DNA of 64,000 bases, taken from positions 62,001 through 126,000 of the forward strand of contig WTXG01000018.1 in assembly GCA_022496185.1 (NCBI GenBank), written 5' to 3'. Each line of letters opens with the position of its first letter. Positions within the stretch are counted from its first letter, which is position 1. The stretch is from Multifurca ochricompacta. Taxonomy: Eukaryota > Basidiomycota > Agaricomycetes > Russulales > Russulaceae. This document shows positions 54,824-64,000 of the stretch, piece by piece. The notes under the pieces were generated by a model, which was not told where the DNA came from, searched no databases, and saw only the letters and a list, made by a program, of their open reading frames with translations. The translations under genes were made by a program, and so were the position numbers.

Positions 54824-55161
54824 TATGCACGTTCAGCTTTGCCTCTCGCGCCTCGCTCTCACTAGATGCAAATGCGATGCACAAATGCAAATGAGAAATG
54901 AGAAATAAGAAAATGAAATGGGAAGAATTAGGAGATGGGGGTAGGGAGGGGGGGGGGGTAACGGGCAGCAGCTGACCCTTGGCCTTGGGATCACGGATCA
55001 CGAGATCCTCGGGTGCGGATTCGCGGATTGAGCGGAGCGGATTGAGGAACTCACCCCTAACGTGGGCAGCATTATAAAAAGGGTGGGGAGGGGAGGACAT
55101 ACAGATATCCTTTATATCCTTTATCCTTACAACTTATATTATATATATCTAACAACGAAAT
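54824..55161. other. Divergent promoter, TRAPPC11 and metallothionein
   Basis: 338 bp between opposite-strand starts. It contains a poly-G run (gggagggggggggggtaa near 54944) and, close to the metallothionein start, an A/T-rich stretch (tatattatatatatct at 55135-55150) that could serve as TATA-like core. I did not identify a metal-response element with confidence. Confidence 0.45.
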
Positions 55162-55411
55162 ATGGCTTGCTCCTGTGCTCAAGATTGCTCGTACGCTTTG
55201 CTCTACTCACGACTTTTTACGACCCGATGGAAATGACTTCTCGTCCCCACTAGCTCATGCGGTTCTGCCGGCAACAACACTTGCTCCTGCGCTGCCGGTT
55301 CTTGCAAGTGCAGCAACTGTGTTAACCACACCCACTCCTCCACTGTAAGATATATTAACTCTCACAATTTCACTGAGCTGAGCATTCATACAGTGTGGTT
55401 GCCGTACCTAA
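55162..55411 (+). CDS. Metallothionein, 45 aa, three exons
   Basis: A very small cysteine-rich metal-binding protein. Exons: 55162-55190, 55254-55344 and 55394-55411; introns GTACGC..TAG (63 nt) and GTAAGA..CAG (49 nt), phases 2 and 0. The translation begins MACSCAQDCSSCGSAGNN, continues TCSCAAGSCKCSNC, then VNHTHSSTCGCRT. Eleven of 45 residues are Cys, in four C-x-C pairs (3/5, 20/22, 27/29, 41/43) plus Cys9, 12 and 32, with His35 and His37 and no aromatic residue. This is the metallothionein composition; the cytosolic role is copper/zinc/cadmium binding. The final C-x-C is supplied entirely by a six-codon last exon. No stand-alone frame is long enough to reveal it, which is why simple ORF scans miss it. 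Confidence 0.85.
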
Positions 55412-56142
55412 GCCCCTGAAAAAGAAGGAACGTTGGGCTTGACCCTACTGAATGATGTGTCGCATTGTCGCATGATTAATGGGAGTTTTGTATTTGCTAG
55501 CAAATAACTGCTGAGTTTTGATGTGAACGAGACGGATGGGTATGGACTCGAATGCAAGTGCCAGTTGAATCAGGTCCTTTACTTGGGCGGTCAGGGGTCA
55601 GGGATCAGCACTCAGATAAGCGTGCGCTGCAAAGTCCGATTGCGTTTGATGTGATGTAGTTTCCGCATCAATACTGCCGTTCCACGAACCGCAATTTAGG
55701 GCACGGCGGTGGCACTAGTACTGTCGTGTCGTCAGTATGCCTATGGAGGGTGTTTGGGGTGGTTGTGACCATTGCCCAAGATTTCCAAGGTAGCAAGAAC
55801 TCGATTCTACCCATCAAGCGGTCGCGTTCGATTTCGTAGTCTTATTTATGAGCACTTGGCGTTATAACGGATGCGGACAGACATCGCCACCTACCTGTTG
55901 GTGAGGGCATCATATTACCAGTACGAGGTCATGATTAGATGCCGAAAACAATTTGTTCGGGCACGTAGCGTAGCAAAGCTTAGCTGTAGTCAGTCAAATG
56001 TCTAGGCGATTACTCGTGTCATTCCGTTATCAAGGGTGAATACATCTTATTACGAGGTCAACCATCCCGTGTGTATGTGTATAATATTATATTACTATGT
56101 GTCCGTGGATTATATGATTATAGTGAATGTCGTACCTTCCAC
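55412..56142. other. Intergenic
   Basis: About 730 bp, convergent 3' flanks of the metallothionein and the next minus-strand gene. Nothing recognised. Confidence 0.4.
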
Positions 56143-57371
56143 TCATCGGAGATCTCGCAACCTTGAGATGACATCCTGTATGTTTGCATTCCACTCTCCG
56201 CTCCATCCTTGGCGACGTTCACTGCGGTGTGTAACAGCATGAGGATCTAGGAAGGAAGCAGCTGGGTGGGGGCGAAAGAGGCCCAAGCGCGACTCCGACC
56301 TCGATAGGTGGGTCATTGATACGTTGGCCTCACTCTTAACGCCAATAACGCGCAGTTTCGGACCGCCATCGCCATCGCCACCGCTACCAAAGTACATATC
56401 ATGATCGGGTAGCACGAGGTGCTCTCTTGGAAGGGAATAAGCGGACTCGCTGTACGACCTCCGGTGCTTCCGGATGAACGAACGGGGCGCCGCCGCAACT
56501 TCACTGGACTTGGGCTGAGGGGATACCCGCCCGATTCAGCAGTTTGTAAAGAGTCAGATATGAAGGGCTTTGGCAAGGGGGAAGGATGTCCTTGCTCGGA
56601 CGCTGAGGACACCAACGGGAAGACAATTGGAAGAAAGTCGGGAAGTAGATGACCCTTTTGCGAGGACCCCTTGTTAAGCTCAGAGGATCCCGCGATAGGG
56701 AAGACAAGATCGGGTGGAATGCTCTCCCCTAAATGGCGAGTAAGCTTTGAGAGACGTTTGCGACGACTGTGTGCTTCGCGCTCCTCCATCCATTTCTCCC
56801 ATTCGGTCGGGGAAAATAGTGCCGATTTAGACGTCGTAATGGAGACGAGCGAGGACCGCCGTCTCCCAAATGACAGTGTGGTGGGACTGTGGATACGAGG
56901 CGAAAGCTGCGAAATGTACGAGGCACGTGAATCAACCTCAACCTCGGATTCGGATTCGAAACTGGGTTTCGGTTTCGCCTCGATAAGCAGCACGCGTGAC
57001 CAGCTACTTTCATAGAGGGAGGCGTTTGCCGACGAGGGCCCGGAAGTGCTGTGCGTGACTTTACTTATGTTGACTTCTGGATGAGCTATTTGCAGGGGTT
57101 CGATTGCTGCACGCGCGAATTTCTTGGTAATACTGGAAATGGGGCTGTATGGGTGCTTTTGGATGGCGGCACTTTTAACCCAAGACCCATTCTGCGGAGG
57201 CAATGTTGTTTTAGGTGATGACTGCTCGACCTGGAGTTTTGGAGTCTCGCCCAAGATTTTTGTGAGTTTCCGGGTTGACTTGACTAGCCGGGAACGCTGC
57301 GAGCCTGTGAGTTTGTGGAACCCGATGCCGTCCACGATTGGCAGATCATGGGACGAGCGAGTTGTGGGCAT
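56143..57371 (-). CDS. Uncharacterised fungal protein with conserved basic and C-terminal motifs (one apparent frameshift)
   Basis: The ATG is at 57371 (MPTTRSSHDLPIVDGIGFHK). It is a long Ser/Pro/Lys-rich, mostly disordered protein with one ordered basic helix (FSPTEWEKWMEEREAHSRRK, then RLSKLTRHLGESIPPDLVFP). The C-terminal motif is SERRQGWSGEWNANIQDVIS followed by RLRDLR. At 56431 (AAA to AA on the plus strand) the frame slips; bridging it joins PLIPF to PREHLVLPDHDMYFG, which runs to the stop at 56143. The unrepaired frame ends at 56313 in a meaningless tail. I recall similar proteins from other Agaricomycetes but know no function. Length with the slip bridged is about 409 residues. Confidence 0.75.
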
Positions 57372-57973
57372 TTTGAACGGGAAAGAGTTAAAAGATCAAG
57401 GAGTGGAATGTTCGTGATGGGTCGTTGAGCACACGCTTTGCGACGCAGTCGCTGACGAGAATAGTGACAAGAGGACGGGGGCAGCCACTTGGGCTGAGTG
57501 AATGAGACAGAAGCTTTATTCAATCAGAACTTATACCCCACGCGATCTCGGGTTGCATCATGGAAGTAGCCCGCCCCACAAACCGAACTGCGATGTCCAT
57601 GCACTCCCCATGCAGGCCCATCAAACTTTTGATATTAGACTCAGATCGTGGAGGGGTGACATTGCTGAATCCCCAGTCAGAGATACTTTCAGATTGTTAT
57701 TAGCACGAGGTGGTGAACTAATGGGTGAAAGATGTGGTACAACTAGACCAGCACTAGCCAACTGTCAACAGATAAGGGTAAGGTAAAGGAATTACATTAC
57801 TAACAAGGCAGTTTCGCACAGCGACCGTTGTCGTTGTCATCATTACGATTGCGCCTCGCCTCTTTTCGCATCCGCTGATCGGTTATTACTGCGATCTTAA
57901 ATGTCTTGATTGTTTGGTTATTTGTCTGTCGCCTCGCCTACGCTAAGCGAAAGGCAGTGCTCGGCCCGACACA
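57372..57973. other. Intergenic
   Basis: Promoter of the preceding minus-strand gene and 3' flank of XPF. No gene was supported. Confidence 0.4.
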
Positions 57974-60900
57974 CTATCCGGATCCGGAACGAACTGAGAC
58001 CTCTCCCCAGTGTAGGAATTCCCAACACGCCTTGCCGGGCTCATTTCCCAGAATGTCTTGTAATTGTTGCAGGTCAAGTTCGCATAGCTCACGTATGCTG
58101 CGAACGCGACTTATCACATATCCTGCATTCTTGACGGTGATGCCTGGCAATGTTCGTAGGAGTTCTTCAGCTGGCCCATGCAAACCTTGGCCAGCAGCGG
58201 GATCACTATCGGCCCCAACAGCCACCGCAATGGCGTAGTCTGGTTCACGAGCGTCAGCTTTGAGATCTTTGAAGATGTCCGCAGTGGCGTAAGGTGATGA
58301 TGACCACAAGATGCGAACGCGAGGGAACGCAAGAGTTAACAGAACGAGTTTCTGTTGAATCGATGGCGGTTGAGAAACGTCCTGGGTGCTGCTGCGGCCA
58401 CTTCCGGCTGTTCTTGGTGGATACTTTCCTGTGGGTTTCACATAAGACTTGACGTCTTGTACAATCTACTAATATGGTTTGTATGATTCGCGGATGTGTG
58501 AGGGGCCTGGCTACTTGCCTCCAGTGAGAAGGATTTTTGTTCTTCAAATTCAATCAGTAGGATCGGTTGCTTGTAGTGAACTGACATCAGTTCACACTGA
58601 GTGTATCTGCAGAAAGACCTTCAGATTGAGCGGATGTGGTGAAGACAAGTACCGTACAATCTCCCGCTGTTGAAACTTGACACCAGGTCAGGTATACTTT
58701 TTCGTTCCACACATATGTCGGGCGTCAGGATATAATCCCCCACTGTAAGTGTTGCGGGCACAATGTCCATCTTTGAGGCGTGTAAGAGGGATGGGAGCGT
58801 AGAACGGAATTCGCGCATGTCGACAATTACCTATTAGGGCGTCAATACAAGGGACACTAAGGTTGTAAAAAGGTTGCACCCGTGATTGTTCCGCCGAAAG
58901 TTCTTTCTGCCCACCGGCAACGCGAGAGCTAATTGTTTTGATAATAGCCTCTCCTACGTCGGATGCAGCACGATGGTTTTCATGAATAGGAAGTAGCATC
59001 GTCTACGAAGGTTTACTGACATCCTCCCAGCAGATATTCGAAACCTTACCCCGCGTTCCTTGATCAGTCTTTCAAACGCGGACTTCTCCTTGCGCAAACT
59101 GGCAAGGTACTTGTGCTCTTCCGCAGTCATTTGGTAGATCATGAAATACACCCGTACTGCAAGCCCAGGATTCGAGGCTTTGTATACCTGCGTGTCAAGT
59201 TGAGTACCACCTTGATAGCTTCCATATTAAACATACTTCAATACGCCGCACAAAATCTTGACTGGGTTCGTACATCACTATGAAACGGGGCTGAAGTTCC
59301 GCGAGTATACGATCATCACTGTCATCTGCATAGGCGCGAACTACGACAGTCTGAACAGGGGCAAGTAACCCGTAGAAGGGTTCAAACTCGGCCTCGTCAG
59401 GTGGAAGTGAAGCCTCTAACGACAATGCCAGGGCCAGCTCTGCATCGGGAGACGCATTGGCTTGAGTTGCAAGGCTGAGACAGGTCAACCGCTAGTTTCA
59501 AACTCTCATGGAGAATGTACGCACAACTCGGATAGAACGAGTTCCTCTTCACGGAGTATAGATGAAAGTTGGCCTGAATGCTGGGTATGTGCAGTGACAG
59601 TAGCAGGTGCACCGCCGCGGACACGACGCCGACTAGCGGTACGTTCCGCCCGGTCACGATCTTTCTTTCGTAATGCGGGATTGAGCTCGTTGGTCCCTTG
59701 TGGGTCCTCGCGAATGGGTGCGGGCTGCGATGAACTTTCGGCAGGGCGCGTGGACAGTCGTGCCTTCCAATACAAGTAACGTCTGAGTTTATCTTCTAAC
59801 ATGCGTCGACCTCGCTGTCCGACTGGCGCGTCCATGTCCATAGATGCTAAGTATTCGCTCAATAGCGACGAAGTTTGTGTGGAGGCAGTCATCACGAGGA
59901 CGACATTATTTCCACAAATGGCTATAAGATGTGTCATTCAGATGGGCACTTTTCAGTTGAACATATGACACACTAGTTGATAGAGAATCTTGTCGGATGA
60001 TTTCCTCTTCAATTTCCTTTAAGGTTTCAGCTAGGAGATGCCATTTAGGCAATTCTTCGAGAACTGGTTCGATATTTTTCGGAAGCCATGCGGGCCGGTG
60101 TGGCTTGGATTGATCCTTCCTCCTGCCCGTCACGTGAGGTACGCGACGGACGAGGCCTTCGGCTTCTTCGAGTGCATCCCAAGCGTCTTCATCGTCGGAA
60201 ATTTCAATGACGTCTGTGGATTCTGCCATCGCTTTCTCTCTGATCTCCTTGAGGACATAACACCGCCTCTTGGCCATCTCAAAGATGATATGAGCAGCAT
60301 CAGTGAGCAACCACGGAGATTGATTTTGACGTGGGTTACCAGCGGCGGATTGTGTATTCGATTCGATGATGGTCTCAAGGTACGTATGGAATGCAAGGGG
60401 ATCGTAGTTGAGTAAATATCTTCTTTGTCTTATGAGCATTGGACAAAAAACGTGTGGTGGGGCGTACGTGAGGAGCCTTCTCAAGGTCGACAGATCGTTG
60501 ACCAATTGTTTAGTCCGAGGACCGACCTTATGCCAAACGGGGTCAAGTTGACGGCGGATGATGGCATCAAAAGATCGAAAATAGGCATTCTCTACGTTCA
60601 AGTCATCCAGATCGAGCTAGGAAAAGTTAAGCACCTGAATATAAGACTAGAAAACTACGGACCGTGGTGTTCGACCGCTTGAGCTCCGCCAGCGTCGTCG
60701 ACATGCACTGCACCAGCGCGCCATGAATCTCTTTCATAGACTCAGTCATTGGTTGGTACAATTCGATGACGTCTGCACGTTTGCGTTCTAGTGAATCCTT
60801 CACGATCTGATGGAAACTGCAAACATCGTCAACTCTGCAAAGACACGCCATAAAAATGACAAACCGAGGATAGAGTAAAACTGTATGTAGTTGTAGCTCC

Positions 60901-61649
60901 TTCATGATGCCTCTCAAGGGAGACAGTCCGGAAGTAATATGTTCTGGCTGGTCTGAAAATCCTTTGAGGAAACCACTGGTGTTCTTCTCGCGATAAAGCC
61001 GCACAATAAACGCTTCCAGTGATAGTGCGGTTACCCTGTTAACGAAGCTCACAAGGACGCCGGCGACCAGTTGTTACTGTGCTTACTTCTCGGCATGAAG
61101 CACCAATAAGCCGGTGACAAGTTCTGTTGGGAGATCACACTGCAACATATCCACGACAAGAATTCGTGAAGTAACGGATATTAAGCCTCCATTCTTATAC
61201 AGGTCCTGACTTGATAAAGGGTTAGCAAACGACATCGTGACGTTCGGAAAGGGAAAGTCAGGTCAATGTATCAGGCATCCATGGCATGCACGGAGAAAAT
61301 GTTGGGTCTCACATAAACAGGCTAATGCACTCGGGATGGAAGCGGTGGAAAATACACAGTCGAAAGACGTGACTTACCGATCTTTCTTACCCATTTCGTA
61401 GTCCACAATTCTTAGCCCTGGATTGCGACACCCCATGATACCCAGTTCCTCTCCAATGGCAGCTTCTTCTTCAGGCGACGCATTGACGAGAAGGACAAGG
61501 TTTGTTGATTGATCATATATCTGCATCAAGGTACAGAGAATCTTGCGTAATCCTAGTCCCCGGGCAAGGAGAACGAGTTGACTGGTTGAAGGGTCGTGGA
61601 TCTCTCCCAAGATAGCATGATGGAAAGAAAGGAGGGTCCCAGGAGACAT
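57974..61649 (-). CDS. RAD1: DNA repair endonuclease XPF/RAD1 (ERCC4 family)
   Basis: The structure-specific nuclease subunit (partner ERCC1/Rad10) that cuts 5' of lesions in nucleotide excision repair. The ATG is at 61649 ([20 protein letters not shown]). The degenerate helicase part reads [59 protein letters not shown] and [20 protein letters not shown]. The linker has [20 protein letters not shown] and [20 protein letters not shown]. The nuclease domain begins [17 protein letters not shown] and contains [20 protein letters not shown] (the GD-x-ERK-x3-D core), then [20 protein letters not shown]. The tandem helix-hairpin-helix end has [18 protein letters not shown] and [12 protein letters not shown]. 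One intron (58466-58518) uses a GC donor (GCAAGT). No slip is needed. Confidence 0.95.
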
Positions 61650-64000
61650 CCTTGTGTGGTGAATGGTGCAAGGTTTATACAGCTAAGAATACGAAGTAAT
61701 GACGTTTGTTTGATGGGCCTAGACTATTTAGAAAGCAACGTATCTGCCTGGTCGAGTGCATCAAACTTCGTGAGCCTCGACGAGGTAGGTTCTGATTCTC
61801 TGCAGGACTCGTTTTCGGGTGCTTGCGATCCTCGACGCAAAGGGTCTGATCAAGTCGCGAACGTGGAAATGAGCAGCTCGCCTCGCGACTCCCAAGTGCC
61901 AAGCCCATGCCAAAGCGTATCACGTGATCCGCTGCCTTTAACCTGCAGGTGCACCACCTGCTCATGGCTACTTGACAGTAAACGGTGATGTTACTTGTCG
62001 CGCTCTCACAGCAAGGGCGCAATAGAGGTGCCCAAGCAAGGATTAGAAGCTGCCAACACAACCGCACATTTCCATGGGCTGACGCCGATAACAAATTCGT
62101 TCCTCGCCCACTCAGCATCTCCTAGGGTGTATAAGGATGACGGTTGAGGTAAATTCCTATCGTCCCTACAGTGCCCTCACACTTGCTAAAAGAATAAGAA
62201 TGGAGGATGGTATGACATTTACAGGGAAAACTGCGTGGCAAAATAAATGCGTACAAAGGTTCTCACCATCATCTCGGCAGGTGCGATTTCGACGGCACAG
62301 ACCACATCTATGGCTTGTATTCGCCGTCGACAGCCCACTCTCGAGCTTCAGAATGTAGCATGTAACATGTAACACGGCTAAGTCGGCCTAGGCTTCAAAT
62401 TTTTTTTTCTGCCGTCCGAAGTCCTATCCCACCTCTGTGATCTTCATAATCCAGCCAACCTATTCGATGCCGCGGTCACTTCCGCTCATCTTAAGTCTCT
62501 ACGATAGTAGATTGTAAGATGCGCGTTGGTCGTGCCGATGAGAGGGATCTGGGCTCTTCGGACCATGAACATGTTAAAATGAATGAACACCCGAAAGTTC
62601 GTCTGTTCCATCAAGATTAGATATCACCGTTCGTCCTGCTTTACATTTTACCAGGGTGTGTCAAGACCAGAAGGCGACAGTAATTACTGTACTGCACGGG
62701 TCTGCTAAACTACAGAAAGAGCGTACTTCTAGGCGATGGCTTGCGATGTCACCCCATACGCCGCTTGTGAACTTGGACCAGTTTGTCAAGCCTGAGGCTC
62801 CTGGCCTTTTTCAAGGCCACGTTATGGCAAAAATGTACTATGAACGATAGCACACATCGGACCTAGTCGTGGTAAGCGGAGTCAAGTCGCCGATTCTAGG
62901 TTCGGTGGATGCCGCCAGGTAACCAGCAAGGTCGTGTTCCGTGCCGGATAATTTGGGCTGGATGACCGATCTGAGCCAGCCATGATATCTAGTTCCGACT
63001 TCAAACATTCGAATTCCAATCATTGGATAAGATGCAAATCAAAAGATACGATACACTGTTCCAAGAAGTTGGATGGTTTGAGAAGTAACCTGGACACGGC
63101 AAACGAATCGAGAGAATCTTCGCGCGTTGCGCATTCCCAGTTTAGGGGCATTCCCTCATTACCCATGCCAGCAACTCCAACGAACACGATATATTGTGGA
63201 GGCAACAATGCTATGCTTCGCCGTCCATCAGCCAACTAATTGTTGTCTGCGCGGCTTTGGTTTGTCCACAACAAACCAGTAAAGCCTTCTAACAGCAACA
63301 GGCAGATATCTGTCCTTTAAATTACCAAGGTAGCCACCACTCATGCCAAATCCAAATCCAAGGGCTCAGCCATCATGAGTTACGCACTGATGGACCGACC
63401 GGGAGCGGAAATGCCCACAACCCACTGACATGAGGGGCTTTGTCGTGATTCCATTCCATAGCACTCGATCTTAGAAGGTTGATTTGGATGATCGTTGGTA
63501 TGGTCTGCTGGATGGCGAGGGGGGAAGGCGCAGTGCAGTGACGGGGCCCGTCACGGGAACAAGATCGATGCCTATGATGGCTACACATTATCACATTGTG
63601 TGTGTGCAGATGTGCAGACAACAGGGGACGGACAATCAATAGAGATAAAGATAAAGTGACGTCACTTTTATACTCCGGAGAGGGGTGTTACTACCTTGAG
63701 GTTGTCCGCACTAGTGATATTGGTCCGCCACTGCCGGTAGAGGTCCGGTGCTTCTTAACTGATTCACATCCGCTCAGCCTTTTTTAATGGCCCCGTGAGG
63801 TCCTGGTTACTGGCTACTGGCTAGAGACACAACTCACTCACTTTATTCGATCTTCTGGAACTAAAACATCGTTCCTGTTCGGCGCCGTACGAAAATGGGT
63901 AAGGATACGCCCTGACCGGTGGCAGTCTTCTATTGCTCCCTGACTGACTGATCATCGGGAGAGGAGGGGTACCGGGACCTCAATGAACATTGAGTGTGTG
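61650..64000. other. Right-hand 2.35 kb: no defined gene; possible gene start near 63895
   Basis: The first ~200 bp should hold the XPF promoter. Open frames at 61596-61988 (+), 62838-63023 (-) and 63020-63235 (-) show no domain and no consistent splicing. At 63895 an ATG in gaaaATGGGTAAGG could be either a start codon split by an immediate donor (GTAAGG), as in LSM4, or chance; the rest lies outside the window. Confidence 0.35.

Noticed and set aside
63020..63235. Minus-strand frame with a plausible-looking protein (VGVAGMGNEGMPLNW) and a neighbour at 62838-63023
   Set aside because: No ATG at the start of the frame, no acceptor/donor pair joining the two, and no family recognised.

Overview
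The window is a gene-dense stretch of a filamentous basidiomycete nuclear genome. Evidence: many short GT-AG introns (about 45-75 nt) with GTRNGT-like donors, spliced genes packed on both strands, and protein families typical of Agaricomycetes (BTB/POZ families, F-box with leucine-rich tail, DUF6699, SUR7/PalI, OPT transporter, a small metallothionein). A Rhizoctonia/Ceratobasidium-like fungus is my guess from the style of the BTB and F-box families; it is not proven here. No rRNA, tRNA, CRISPR array or intact transposon was recognised.

Layout. 0-12.6 kb is a tandem, same-strand array of at least five paralogous BTB-domain genes (A, partial, at the left edge; B; C; D; E). The last runs into a long Ala/Lys/Glu coiled-coil coding block and an acidic tail ending in DEWGW. 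14-24 kb holds fungal proteins of unknown function, a GNAT acetyltransferase and a membrane-anchored beta-repeat protein. 24.8-29.5 kb has housekeeping genes: LSM4 (mRNA decay/splicing), an F-box protein, DPH5 (diphthamide synthesis) and a phosphatase-fold protein lacking its catalytic Arg. 32-39.6 kb has cytosolic asparaginyl-tRNA synthetase, an OPT oligopeptide transporter and, divergent from it, the mitochondrial PGP phosphatase GEP4. 39.8-42 kb has a second BTB unit, itself internally duplicated. 44.9-61.6 kb is mostly minus strand: a SUR7/PalI membrane protein, a DUF6699 protein, DML1/Misato, TRAPPC11, a metallothionein (plus strand), an uncharacterised basic/Ser-rich protein and the DNA repair endonuclease XPF/RAD1.

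The clearest overall signal is a set of at least 18 single-base reading-frame slips. Almost all are of the same sense (one base missing in a short homopolymer), and several lie inside conserved core genes (LSM4, AsnRS, DML1, TRAPPC11). I read them mainly as homopolymer-deletion errors of the source assembly. Frames in this annotation were joined across them, and any pseudogene call in the BTB array must take this into account.

The main accessory interest is the BTB array: identical exon architecture, divergent C-terminal exons (Asn-Gly repeats in B, C and E; a Lys/Ser-rich tail in A and D) and an apparent continuation of copy E, past a stop codon shared with copy B, into a 400-residue helical repeat.
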